Of a stretch of DNA of 64,000 nt, positions 34,350 to 43,329 are shown in pieces (the first letter of the stretch is position 1; every line of letters starts with the position of its first letter). The position numbers were made by a program, and so were the translations under genes. The notes under the pieces were generated by a model. The model searched no databases and was not told the DNA's origin. It was given only the letters and a program-made list of their open reading frames with translations. The stretch covers positions 310,001 through 374,000 of the forward strand of contig NZ_JABEQQ010000001.1 of the NCBI RefSeq assembly GCF_013184075.1. Direction: 5' to 3'. This stretch comes from Lentilactobacillus kribbianus. Lineage in GTDB: Bacteria; Bacillota; Bacilli; Lactobacillales; Lactobacillaceae.

Positions 34350-35189
34350 ATGGACAAACAACATGTGGTCACTCTCTCAGATGAACATAAAATGCCGCTG
34401 GTAGGTTTCGGTACTTATAAAATCACCGATCAAGAGACTATGGATCAGGCGATTGGTACCGCCTATAATACCGGCTACCGGTTATTTGATACAGCTCAAT
34501 TTTATAATAACGAACAGGTATTAGGGATGGCGTTACAACATAATGGTATCAACCGCGAGCAAGTCTTTATTACCGATAAAGTCGCCGAACCTAATCAGGG
34601 TTACGAACTGACTCGCTCCAGTGTAGATTTCTCACTACAACAATTAAATACCGACTACATTGATTTATTATTAATTCACTGGCCAGTTAATACCCTCTTC
34701 TTTGATACATGGCGCGCATTTGAAGACCTCAAACAAGCTGGTAAAGTTCGTTCTATTGGGGTTAGTAATTACAACCGGGCCCAACTAGAGCTCCTCAAAA
34801 CCCAGGCCCACGAAATGCCCGTAGTTAACCAAATTGAAAATCATCCCTATTTGAGCCAAGCTCCCCTTGTGGAATTTGATCACACAGAAGAAATTGCTAC
34901 TCAAGCATGGAGTCCGCTTGGTCGTGGCGTAGTATTATCCAATCCGATGCTTCAAACCATCGCCAACCACCACCAACGTTCTGTCGCCCAAATTATTTTA
35001 CGGTGGCATATTCAAAGAGGGATTGCTGTTATTCCTAAATCTGCCACTGCCAGTCGGATTCAAGAAAACTACCAAATTTTTGACTTCGAATTAAGTACTG
35101 ACGAAATGGATATGATTGACTTACTAAACAAAAACCAACGTACTGGTAATGATCCCGAAATGGTCTATGAATTAGGTAAACAATATTAA
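34350..35189 (+). CDS. Aldo/keto reductase (second copy)
   Basis: A 279-residue NADPH-dependent aldehyde/ketone reductase. Catalytic residues appear in LFDTAQFYNNE (D and Y), ITDKV (K) and LIHWPVN (H), with IPKSATASRIQEN for the cofactor. Other marks, such as GVSNYNRAQLELL and NQIENHPYLSQ, are usual. The start at 34350 follows GGAGGGAAAAAG; the frame opens 14 codons earlier without a site. It is clearly diverged from the copy at 8711-9613. Monocistronic. Confidence 0.88.
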   Translation: MDKQHVVTLSDEHKMPLVGFGTYKITDQETMDQAIGTAYNTGYRLFDTAQFYNNEQVLGMALQHNGINREQVFITDKVAEPNQGYELTRSSVDFSLQQLNTDYIDLLLIHWPVNTLFFDTWRAFEDLKQAGKVRSIGVSNYNRAQLELLKTQAHEMPVVNQIENHPYLSQAPLVEFDHTEEIATQAWSPLGRGVVLSNPMLQTIANHHQRSVAQIILRWHIQRGIAVIPKSATASRIQENYQIFDFELSTDEMDMIDLLNKNQRTGNDPEMVYELGKQY

Positions 35190-35192
35190 AAT

Positions 35193-35222
35193 AAAAAAGT
35201 CGGGTCATCGACCCGGCTTTTT
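35193..35222. terminator. Bidirectional terminator
   Basis: AAAAAGTCGGGTC-ATC-GACCCGGCTTTTT separates the convergent aldo/keto reductase and Hsp20 genes. Confidence 0.9.
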
Positions 35223-35224
35223 GT

Positions 35225-35635
35225 TTAATCAATTTTAATTTGATGACCTTCATTTTCTCCCGGTTGTTGCTTTGGTAACGTAATCGTCAAAACACCACCA
35301 TCATAAGTGGCCTTTACTTGTTCATGATTAACATTAGGCAGATAAAATGAACGACTAACGGCTTGCTTAGAACGTTCATGCCGAATTAAATGTCCATCAT
35401 CATTATGTTGTTCAGCACTATATTCATGATTAGCCTTAATACTCAAATTATTATTTTGGTAACTAATATGGATATTTTTCTTTTGAAATCCCGGTAACTC
35501 TGCTGCTACCACGTATTGATCCGTTTGTTCGGTAATGTCAGTTTTAAACCGGCCCACAGCACCAGTTGAGTGCATCATCGTGCGCCCTAAATCATCCCAA
35601 AAGTCATCTCGCCAATTAGATAAATCATTTGCCAT
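35225..35635 (-). CDS. Small heat shock protein Hsp20 / alpha-crystallin
   Basis: A 136-residue holdase chaperone. The alpha-crystallin domain spans about residues 30-130, with YVVAAELPGFQKKNIHISY at its start and the A-x-x-x-G-V-L motif as ATYDGGVLTITLPK near the end. The N-terminal arm is short (NWRDDFWDDL). AAAGGAGA precedes the ATG. The 230-base upstream region lacks a clear CIRCE or CtsR site, so its stress control is open. Confidence 0.92.
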   Translation of the reverse strand: MANDLSNWRDDFWDDLGRTMMHSTGAVGRFKTDITEQTDQYVVAAELPGFQKKNIHISYQNNNLSIKANHEYSAEQHNDDGHLIRHERSKQAVSRSFYLPNVNHEQVKATYDGGVLTITLPKQQPGENEGHQIKID

Positions 35636-35868
35636 TACAATTATCTCCTTTCATCAATCAAATAACCGTTACTTTAATTAACTATTCAATTTTGATTTTA
35701 GCACCACCTTAATAAAGCATTAAGAATTTTGCCTTTAAAGACGATATTCCTTTCAAAAACACTTCAAACCAGAGTATAATAATGAGTAGTTTACATAGAA
35801 TCAAGCTTTGGTTTAGACCAATGAAATTCTAGGGAAAATATTATGTATCAGGAAATGAGGAGTAAGAG

Positions 35869-37242
35869 TTGTCCGATAGTCAGATAATAATCAATTTAGT
35901 GATTGTAATTGTCACCTTTTTCTTTGCCGCCTTTTTTGTAGCTGGTGAATTTGCTTTGGTGCAATCACGCCTAAGCGCGTTGGAAGAACGGCGTAAGACT
36001 GCTACTAAGTCCACTAAAAAGATCGACCGTGAAATTAAAATGGTCACCAATTTAAACGAATACTTATCCACTACTCAAGTAGGGGTTTCGGTGGCCGGAA
36101 TTATCCTAGGTTGGTTGGGTGAATCACTAGTATCTACCTTTTTAGTAGATATCTTGGAAATTAATAACTCACCAATTAATCCGGCTACTGCTCATACTAT
36201 TGGGGCCATTTTCGGGGTATTAATTTTAACTTATTTAGAAGTTGTATTAACTGAAATCGTGCCTAAAAACATTAGTATTGATATGCCGATGCAAGTACTA
36301 GATTTAGTTTCTACCCCACTACATTATTTCCACATTATTTTTTACCCATTCGTTTGGTTACTCAATGCTTCTGCAAGTGGCATCGTTAAAATGATGGGCT
36401 TAAAGGTTGCTGATGATAGTAATGAGGCATTCTCACAAGCTGAAATCTTAAACCTATCACGCAATGCCGTCAAAACGGGGGAACTAGAACAAAACGATTA
36501 CGTCTATATGCGGCGGGCCTTTGAATTAAACGATAAGGAAGCACGCGATATTATGATTGATCGAACTCAGCTAACAGTTATTGATATTACAACCACTGTT
36601 AAAGAGGCCGTTCAAGTTTACCTTCAAGAAAAATTTAGTCGCCTCCCAGTCGTGGCCGACGGTGATAAAGATAAAATTTTAGGTTACGTTTATAGCTATG
36701 ATTTAATTCGCCAATCGCAAGTCGACGCTTCAATTGGGGTTGATCGTTTGCTTCGTCATATTTCTACTACACCAGAAACCACACCTATTGCCGACGTCTT
36801 GCACCAAATGATTAAAAAGCGGACCCCAATTGTGGTGGTGGTTGATGAATATGGTGGTACTTCTGGAATTATTACCGATAAAGATATCTACGAGGAATTA
36901 TTCGGAACCGTTCGTGATGAAATCGATCCTTCCTTTACAGAATTTATCTTTAAACAACCTAATGGTACCTACCAAGTTAATGGACGTATTACTACCCATG
37001 ACTTCGAACGTTACTTTGACCATGATGTACCGGAATTTGAAGATTCCGACTCCGTTACTTTAGCCGGATACTTCATGGATAATTATCCAGGCATCAAGCG
37101 TGGTGACGTCATTAACATTAACAATTTTGAATTTAAAATACTTGATTACGAAAATTCATTTATTAATTGGTTCGAAGTTACCAGACATGTTTCTAACACT
37201 GATGATAACGATGATGAATTCAATGATCATTTGGATTACTAG
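35869..37242 (+). CDS. CorC/HlyC family protein with CNNM and CBS domains
   Basis: A 457-residue membrane protein: an N-terminal CNNM/DUF21 transporter region of about three or four helices (residues 1-150, with the typical LAVxE-like region LTEIVPKNISIDMP), a CBS pair (about 215-335, ending in TPIVVVVDEYGGTSGIIT) and a C-terminal CorC_HlyC domain. The family is linked to magnesium and cobalt efflux; the older name hemolysin is misleading. It starts with TTG behind GAGGAG. A hairpin follows, so the YfhO-like gene is likely separate. Confidence 0.88.
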   Translation: MSDSQIIINLVIVIVTFFFAAFFVAGEFALVQSRLSALEERRKTATKSTKKIDREIKMVTNLNEYLSTTQVGVSVAGIILGWLGESLVSTFLVDILEINNSPINPATAHTIGAIFGVLILTYLEVVLTEIVPKNISIDMPMQVLDLVSTPLHYFHIIFYPFVWLLNASASGIVKMMGLKVADDSNEAFSQAEILNLSRNAVKTGELEQNDYVYMRRAFELNDKEARDIMIDRTQLTVIDITTTVKEAVQVYLQEKFSRLPVVADGDKDKILGYVYSYDLIRQSQVDASIGVDRLLRHISTTPETTPIADVLHQMIKKRTPIVVVVDEYGGTSGIITDKDIYEELFGTVRDEIDPSFTEFIFKQPNGTYQVNGRITTHDFERYFDHDVPEFEDSDSVTLAGYFMDNYPGIKRGDVININNFEFKILDYENSFINWFEVTRHVSNTDDNDDEFNDHLDY

Positions 37243-37252
37243 GAGTAACAAA

Positions 37253-37287
37253 TGGCTGGAGCTCTTTTATGATCTCCGGCTTTTTTC
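37253..37287 (+). terminator. Terminator of the CorC-like gene
   Basis: The stem GGCTGGAG...CTCCGGC (one wobble) is followed by TTTTTTC. Confidence 0.75.
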
Positions 37288-37325
37288 TTGGGTAATAGTT
37301 GCACAGCTTATATTGGAGGAATATT

Positions 37326-40300
37326 TTGAAAAAATTATTAAAGAAAACCCCGGCATGGCTTTATTACACCATTGGCTTTGGGCTTTTGGCCGGAATGATG
37401 TTTGGTTATCTATTACTAGCAGATAAATCACTAGTTTGGTTTAAAGATGGTATGGCCCAACATTATCCCATCTTGAAATCATTTCGACAAATGTTAGTTA
37501 ATTTTATTGCCCATCCCAGTCAAGGATTCACTCACTGGTCTTGGGATATTGGTTTAGGTGGCGATCAATTAACCAACTATTCTTACTATGTCATGGGTGA
37601 TTTGTTCAATTACCTAATTATTTTCTTCCCTAAAGGTCACTTAGAATTAGCTTATGGTATTTTAGTCTTCTTACGTTTGTACTGTGTCGGATTAGCATAC
37701 ATACTATTTGCCTCGACTCACCGCTTTAGTAAAATTGCTCAAGTCGGCGGTGCTTTAACTTATACTTTTACCGGTTACTTGCTTTACTCAAGTTTGCACC
37801 ATCCCTTCTTCATCTTACCAATGATTTTCTTCCCGCTATTGGCCTATGGAGTTGATCGTATTGCTACTGGGCATTCGTTTGTTCCCCTAGCGGTAGCCGT
37901 ATTTTTCACTGTTTTAGCTAACTTTTATTTTGCTTGGATGTTGGCAATTGCCACTATTTTATACGCAGTATTACGTTTTGCTAGTCGTTTCAGTGATTCT
38001 CACTTTAAAGTTTGGCCTTACATTAGACGAGTAGTGCTGGGTGCGGTCATTGGTGGTTTAACTGGATTGGTTACTTTCTTACCAACCGCTTTATTTGCCT
38101 TACATTCCACTCGTATTAGTGGCAAATTTGCTAGTGGCTTGCTATTTTACTCTCTACCTTATTACCTAGGTATTCCAGATAATATTTTGACCCCGATTGG
38201 CTCGATGCAATACTGGATGATTATGGGAATGAGTTCCGTTTCTTTTCTAGGAATCGTCTACGCCTTCAAACACTTTAAAGCTAACTTATGGTTAAATATC
38301 GGCTTAATCAGTATTTTTGTGGGAATTTTATTTCCGGCTGTCGGTGCCGTCTTTAATGGTCTAGCAGCTCCATCCAATCGCTGGGTCTTTTTAGGAGCCT
38401 TAGGTTTTAGTTTTGCTGCGATGATCTTAATTGATCATTTAAACGTGTTAACTCGTAGCGATATTGCCACCATGATTATTGCTTCCTTACTTTTAATCGT
38501 TTCAGTTTGGTTAGCTGGTGGTGGAATTTTAAATCTTTCGCATCGTCAATTCGTTACGTATGGTATGTTGTTATGTACTTTAATTTTATTATTAATGGCC
38601 ATTGTCTTTAATTGGCGGCCACAAACCAAAGCGCTAGTGATTACCCTATCCCTTAGTTTTAACTTAGCTGCCAATATTACTGGAATTTATAGTACTAATG
38701 TCGGGACTGTCACTAAAAAACAATTAAATCGTGGTTTAGCCCAACGCTTTGATGATGAATTTTATAATGGCGCTAACAATTACCTAGCTAAGAAAAATGG
38801 CTTTTTCCGGACTGCAGCGTTAGGTCATTATTCTAATCCGACTGCTGCTAACTCTACCAATACCAACACTAACATCGGCATGGATACTGGTATTAACGAT
38901 GAAAATTCTTATTTGACTCTTCAAAACGGTTATCCAGCTGATTTCTCACGGGCAATCGCTAATAGTCAATTTACGGCTAATACGCCTATTGGTGAATTAG
39001 ATTACCGAACTGCTGCTAATAACCTGTTAGGTGTTCAATACTTTTACGCCCGGGCCAGCACCGTTTGGAAGCAGGCCCTCCCTTATGGTTATCATGTTGT
39101 GAAAAATAAAGATAATACTACTAAGGTCTTTAAAGCCAAAGCTCATACTGGTGTAAATGAATACCTCAGCAATATCAACAACACTGCTTTAGTTAAGTCA
39201 GATAATGCTTTGCCATTAATTTATACCCAAAAACAAACCATTTCTAAAACTGCTTTTGACAAACTGAATGCTTTAGATCGTGAACAAGTAATGACGCAGG
39301 CTGCAGCTGTAGAAAATAAAGCTGATGAAGGAACTGCCGTTAACTATCGATCCAAGAATAAAACAATTAATTATAAGGTAGCAATGGATACTAGTAAGGT
39401 GGTAGATTCCAAAACCCAATTAGCTGCTTATCGATTTGGCATGCTAGGAACTGATCCTAAAAAAGTTGATGAACGACTTTCTACTATTCATAAACAACTT
39501 AGTCTAAACGCCAACAAAAAAGCTACCAACCAAATGATTAAAGATAATCAAGCTATTATTGCCAAAAGCAAAAAAGCCAATAAAAACGGCTTAAAATTCA
39601 TTGCTAATGATGCTAGTGGTAAGAGAATTCCTTATACCATAACCCTTGATAACCCTAACCAAGCTAAAAACGCAGAATTATATTTAGTTTTGGATGGTAT
39701 TCGCAGCGATAAAGAAAGTTTAATCGATAAAACTCAAATTGATACTAATCAACATTTATTAAATAACACTGAATATTCCGTGATGGATAGAATTGCTGAT
39801 AAACGAAAAAACATTTTGCACCCTTCTTATCAACAATACCGGCTTCATGCTAATACTAATAATAATCGTAATGCTCTTTATCAATACCCTATTAATAACT
39901 TATCCAATTACCAACCCGTTGATAAAGTCACTTTAAATCTGGGTTACTCAAGTAAAACTAGAAAGACGATCAAGTTAAAATTAAATGGTGATATCAAAGA
40001 TCTCCACATTAAGAGTGCCAAGTTAGTAGCCGTTCCTTATGATAAAACGTACACTAACCGTATGCAGGCACTTAAACAGACCGGCTTGAAGAATCTTAAA
40101 GTTGATCAAAATGTGGTTACTGGTACTTCTCATACTCAAAATACCAGTACCATGGTAACTTCTATTCCTTATTCTACTGGTTGGCAATTAACTATCGATG
40201 GTAAAAAAGCCGATACTTTTGTAGTTAATAAAGGGTTTGTTGGTGCTAAGCTTCCTGGTGGTAATCACAAGATTCGGTTAACTTACACGACGCCAGGACT

Positions 40301-40400
40301 TAAGCTAGGTAAACTGGCTACTATAGTTGGAATAGTTGCTTTAATAATTTCAATGATTGTTAGTTTCTTTATTTTTAGAGGTAGCAAGAAACAAAAATAG
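37326..40400 (+). CDS. YfhO family large membrane protein
   Basis: A protein of about 1024 residues with 12-14 membrane helices in the first 480 residues, a large extracellular part (about 485-985) and one C-terminal helix ending in FFIFRGSKKQK. Loops such as FKDGMAQHYPILK and WSWDIGLGGDQLTNYSYY are characteristic of YfhO-type, GT-C-like proteins that act on lipoteichoic acid or lipid-linked sugars. It starts with TTG six bases after TTGGAGGA; earlier in-frame codons lack a site. The exact sugar transfer is unknown. Confidence 0.85.
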   Translation: MKKLLKKTPAWLYYTIGFGLLAGMMFGYLLLADKSLVWFKDGMAQHYPILKSFRQMLVNFIAHPSQGFTHWSWDIGLGGDQLTNYSYYVMGDLFNYLIIFFPKGHLELAYGILVFLRLYCVGLAYILFASTHRFSKIAQVGGALTYTFTGYLLYSSLHHPFFILPMIFFPLLAYGVDRIATGHSFVPLAVAVFFTVLANFYFAWMLAIATILYAVLRFASRFSDSHFKVWPYIRRVVLGAVIGGLTGLVTFLPTALFALHSTRISGKFASGLLFYSLPYYLGIPDNILTPIGSMQYWMIMGMSSVSFLGIVYAFKHFKANLWLNIGLISIFVGILFPAVGAVFNGLAAPSNRWVFLGALGFSFAAMILIDHLNVLTRSDIATMIIASLLLIVSVWLAGGGILNLSHRQFVTYGMLLCTLILLLMAIVFNWRPQTKALVITLSLSFNLAANITGIYSTNVGTVTKKQLNRGLAQRFDDEFYNGANNYLAKKNGFFRTAALGHYSNPTAANSTNTNTNIGMDTGINDENSYLTLQNGYPADFSRAIANSQFTANTPIGELDYRTAANNLLGVQYFYARASTVWKQALPYGYHVVKNKDNTTKVFKAKAHTGVNEYLSNINNTALVKSDNALPLIYTQKQTISKTAFDKLNALDREQVMTQAAAVENKADEGTAVNYRSKNKTINYKVAMDTSKVVDSKTQLAAYRFGMLGTDPKKVDERLSTIHKQLSLNANKKATNQMIKDNQAIIAKSKKANKNGLKFIANDASGKRIPYTITLDNPNQAKNAELYLVLDGIRSDKESLIDKTQIDTNQHLLNNTEYSVMDRIADKRKNILHPSYQQYRLHANTNNNRNALYQYPINNLSNYQPVDKVTLNLGYSSKTRKTIKLKLNGDIKDLHIKSAKLVAVPYDKTYTNRMQALKQTGLKNLKVDQNVVTGTSHTQNTSTMVTSIPYSTGWQLTIDGKKADTFVVNKGFVGAKLPGGNHKIRLTYTTPGLKLGKLATIVGIVALIISMIVSFFIFRGSKKQK

Positions 40401-40449
40401 ATTTAATGATATGATAATGACATCAATAATTGATTGAGGAGGCTTTATC

Positions 40450-40917
40450 TTGGAACCAATTCGCTTACTTTATATTTCTATCGAAGGTAACACTCGCTCA
40501 TTTGCTAATAATTTACATAAATATGCTAATGGGATCCATGACCAATTTCCTGAAAATCCATTAATTGAATTGAAAGAAATTTCTGACCAAACAGATTTTG
40601 CCGATGAGGTTAACCCCTACTTTCTCTCAGTACCCACTTATTTAACCGGAGGCAACGGTATTGATACCGGCGTCACTGAATTGATGACCAATTCTTTGGG
40701 TGAATATGTTGCTTATAATAATAATGCTGATTATTGTTGGGGCGTCATTGGTAGTGGTAATCGTAACTTTAATGAACAATATTGCCTAACTGCCCGACGT
40801 TACGCCGAAAACTTCAACACTCCCTTCATCGCTGATTTCGAATTGCGCGGCACTGGTCGAGATATTGAACGAATCTATAAGATCTTAGTAGCAGAAACTA
40901 AAAAGCATCTGCACTAA
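40450..40917 (+). CDS. nrdI: NrdI-like flavodoxin
   Basis: A 155-residue flavodoxin-like protein. The FMN-phosphate loop is SIEGNTRSFANNL, and the GSGNRNFNEQYC segment matches NrdI, which supplies superoxide to build the dimanganese cofactor of class Ib ribonucleotide reductase. The usual partners nrdH, nrdE and nrdF are not adjacent, so this copy stands alone. It starts with TTG behind GAGGAGG. Confidence 0.85.
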   Translation: MEPIRLLYISIEGNTRSFANNLHKYANGIHDQFPENPLIELKEISDQTDFADEVNPYFLSVPTYLTGGNGIDTGVTELMTNSLGEYVAYNNNADYCWGVIGSGNRNFNEQYCLTARRYAENFNTPFIADFELRGTGRDIERIYKILVAETKKHLH

Positions 40918-40920
40918 TAA

Positions 40921-40957
40921 AAAAGCCTTTAACACTATTAAGTGTTAAAGGTTTTTT
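40921..40957. terminator. Bidirectional terminator
   Basis: CCTTTAACACT-ATTA-AGTGTTAAAGG with A and T runs on the two sides separates nrdI and the MFS gene. Confidence 0.9.
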
Positions 40958-40967
40958 AGTTTGATAA

Positions 40968-42152
40968 TTAATTATTAGTATTTAACTTAGCTCGATTAGC
41001 TACCTTTTTATTTCTGATAACCAAGATAATTAAGAAGAAGATAATCAAAGCTCCACTAAAGCTAAACAAGACCGTATCGGTAGAATATTGTAACACAAAC
41101 CCACCAATGACTGGACCTAATGCTCGACCAATAGAGACAAAGGCATTAAACATTCCTTGGTAGCGACCGCGATCTTCTGGCGCCGACAATGAATCAATCC
41201 AAGTCGGCATCCCTGGAAAGGCAATAATTTCACCAATTGTGGTAAAGACCATGGCCATAATGAAGGCCGTATACTGACGAGCAAAAATCAAGCCAACCGT
41301 AGCCAGGGCAAAAATGATAACCCCCACATATGTTTGAGTACTTAACTTAAAGTGACTCCCCAAACGGTTAACCAATGGTTGCAAGGTCACAATCATAACC
41401 CCATTTAAAGTCCAAAGTAAACTGTACTTTTCAAATGAAATCCCTAGAGAAGTCATGTGAACTGAAATGATACTTTCCCAGAGTGAGTATGAAATGTACA
41501 GCGATAACACTAAGAGGCAGATTAATAAAATAGTTCGATTAAGGCGGCGTGGTCCTTGGGCAGCTTTCTTTCGGTTTCGTTTTCTCGTTAAATCAAATTT
41601 AACGTTGAACTCAAAGATAGTGATCAAAAGTAAGATAACGTAAAAAATCAGCGCTACTGAAAATAACAGTGAGATTCCTTTATCTAACAAGAACCCGGTT
41701 AACAGGGTTCCGATAACAACCCCTAGGTTATTTCCAATATAAATGATGTTAAAAACCGAACGTGTCGAACGACTTTTAATGGTTGTAGAATACGAATTCA
41801 ACAACGTTAATCCCGCTCCGTCACCAAAGCCGACAAACATCAACATAATTCCAAAAACTGGCCATCCGTGGAAAAAAACCAGGATAGCAATTCCAATGGT
41901 CGAAGTTAAAATACTTAGTACAGCCGTTTTATACGGCGACCATTTATCAAACAGCACTCCGGCAACGTAACTTCCTAATACCATCATCATCGACATTAAG
42001 AATAAAACGATTCCGGCCAAACTCATTGATTTTCCTAAGTAATCATGCATATAAACGGTAACTAACGGCCACATGAACGCCGCCCCTGCATTTAAGAGCA
42101 GAGAATAAATCAGTACTGAACTAAAACGAATTTCCGTTCGTTCTTTTATCAC
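40968..42152 (-). CDS. MFS transporter, drug-efflux type
   Basis: A 394-residue carrier with 12 membrane segments. The N-terminal GVLFDKWSPYKTAVL loop between helices 2 and 3 fits the MFS motif A (G-x-x-x-D-x-x-x-x-x-K/R), and the central basic loop (LTRKRNRKKAAQGPRRLNR) divides two six-helix halves. It resembles the YttB/MdtG-type efflux carriers. Substrate unknown. It starts with GTG eight bases after AGAGGA. Monocistronic. Confidence 0.8.
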   Translation of the reverse strand: MIKERTEIRFSSVLIYSLLLNAGAAFMWPLVTVYMHDYLGKSMSLAGIVLFLMSMMMVLGSYVAGVLFDKWSPYKTAVLSILTSTIGIAILVFFHGWPVFGIMLMFVGFGDGAGLTLLNSYSTTIKSRSTRSVFNIIYIGNNLGVVIGTLLTGFLLDKGISLLFSVALIFYVILLLITIFEFNVKFDLTRKRNRKKAAQGPRRLNRTILLICLLVLSLYISYSLWESIISVHMTSLGISFEKYSLLWTLNGVMIVTLQPLVNRLGSHFKLSTQTYVGVIIFALATVGLIFARQYTAFIMAMVFTTIGEIIAFPGMPTWIDSLSAPEDRGRYQGMFNAFVSIGRALGPVIGGFVLQYSTDTVLFSFSGALIIFFLIILVIRNKKVANRAKLNTNN

Positions 42153-42253
42153 AATATCATTCCTCTTTCGACAAATTAAAGTTTCTCTTATTTATATTCT
42201 CTCATATCTATTAATTAAAGCAATTAAGAAGGTTTTGGTACCCATTTTAGGGT

Positions 42254-42288
42254 ACAAAAAAGGACCAAGTTAAAAAACTTAGTCCTTA
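42254..42288 (-). terminator. Terminator of the secreted-protein gene
   Basis: GGACTAAGTT...AACTTGGTCC is followed by TTTTTTG on the minus strand. A small GTACCC...GGGTAC hairpin adjoins it. Confidence 0.85.
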
Positions 42289-42308
42289 AAAATTATCATT
42301 TAGTGAAA

Positions 42309-43058
42309 TTACTTAGTTAAATCAAAGCGGTAGGTATTAGCAGCTAACCCAGCAATCTTGAATTTAGCAATCATATTTTTAGAATTAACTAAATCAAAAC
42401 GCTTGTTACTGCTGAAACGAACGTAAAATGTTTGAGTCTTTTTACTTCCTCTGGTCCGGTAAGTGATGGCCCAGAAATTGTTTTTTGCTGGTTTGACACT
42501 ATAAGCAGCATAACTAACAACTGTTTTCTTCAACTTTTTACCATTGTATAGGTATTCGTTAAAGCCTGTACTTTGGCTGAACTTCATTACTAATTGATTT
42601 CCATTTTTATCTTTACCAGATTTCCAAGTTCCAGTTGGGGTACTTGGAGCAACATTAGTAGTCTTGGAACCACTATTGTTTTTGTTGGTAGTAGAACTAG
42701 GTTTATTATTACCAGAAGTCTTTTTAGCTGGTTGAACAGTCATAATACGGTAGAAATAAGATACTGATGAACGTTGTGCATAAATATAGTATCTTTGGTT
42801 AGCTTTCATAGCCGTTTTCAATTTAACTGTGTATTTACCAGTAGTTTTAGAAGCCTTCGATTTGGCAATTGTTTTTTTACTTGAGTTTTTAACTAGGACA
42901 TCCACCCCTTTGGTGGCTGTACCAGTTACCGTTTTGCTGTTAGCATACATCATGTTAACAGCTAATGACGGTGATTTCGCCGCACTAGCTGTACTCATAC
43001 CTACAAACAACGTTACAACGAGAGTAGCAATGAACGGTAATAGTTTAAATTTCTTCAT
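42309..43058 (-). CDS. Secreted modular protein of unknown function
   Basis: A 249-residue exported basic protein. A signal peptide (MKKFKLLPFIATLVV..., cleavage after STASA) is followed by an Ig-like or Big-type module (about 30-105, with TVTGTATKGVDVLVKNSS), a Ser/Thr/Asn-rich linker (about 113-142) and a C-terminal strand-rich domain (about 143-249, beginning TGTWKSGKDKNGNQ). No anchor motif is seen; the lysine-rich composition may hold it to the wall. AAGGAGAA precedes the ATG. Confidence 0.7.
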   Translation of the reverse strand: MKKFKLLPFIATLVVTLFVGMSTASAAKSPSLAVNMMYANSKTVTGTATKGVDVLVKNSSKKTIAKSKASKTTGKYTVKLKTAMKANQRYYIYAQRSSVSYFYRIMTVQPAKKTSGNNKPSSTTNKNNSGSKTTNVAPSTPTGTWKSGKDKNGNQLVMKFSQSTGFNEYLYNGKKLKKTVVSYAAYSVKPAKNNFWAITYRTRGSKKTQTFYVRFSSNKRFDLVNSKNMIAKFKIAGLAANTYRFDLTK

Positions 43059-43237
43059 TTCGAGTTCTCCTTAATTGAATTCTACCCAGATTATACTGGG
43101 GGCAGTCGCCAGTTCCGAGAACTTTCCGTGTTAATTATAGAAATCTTAACAATCGATTCCCCTATCATAACATAGCCTTTTCATTTTTGCATTCCCTCAT
43201 TTTCATTATTTTCATAAAAAAACGCCGGCTATCCCCT

Positions 43238-43265
43238 TTTACCTTATTAAAATGTAGTATATAAT
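43238..43265 (+). promoter_or_regulatory. Promoter of zwf
   Basis: TTTACC (43238-43243) and a perfect TATAAT (43260-43265) are 16 bases apart, with the start site expected near 43272. Confidence 0.65.
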
Positions 43266-43269
43266 ATCC

Positions 43270-43295
43270 GTAACTGGTATAGACATATCAGTTAC
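43270..43295. promoter_or_regulatory. Large inverted repeat overlapping the zwf start site
   Basis: GTAACTG (43270-43276) pairs with CAGTTAC (43289-43295), with an inner TAT/ATA pair (43278-43280 and 43285-43287). It begins five bases after the -10 box, so a bound protein would block transcription. The centre GGTATAGAC recalls HutC/NagR-type GntR sites. Confidence 0.6.
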
Positions 43296-43329
43296 TACTT
43301 AGTTAAATGATGAGATAGGAGTGAACGTT

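Noticed and set aside
35636-35868. Possible CIRCE or CtsR site upstream of Hsp20
   Set aside because: Only a half-site resembling GTGCTAA is present; the matching TTAGCACTC arm and the GGTCAAA repeats are absent.
37100-37426. Plus-strand 108-codon ORF bridging the CorC-like and YfhO-like genes
   Set aside because: It is an off-frame shadow across the terminator and the YfhO-like ribosome site.
42238-42255. GTACCC...GGGTAC hairpin as a separate regulatory element
   Set aside because: It directly adjoins the terminator of the secreted-protein gene and has no promoter or operator context.
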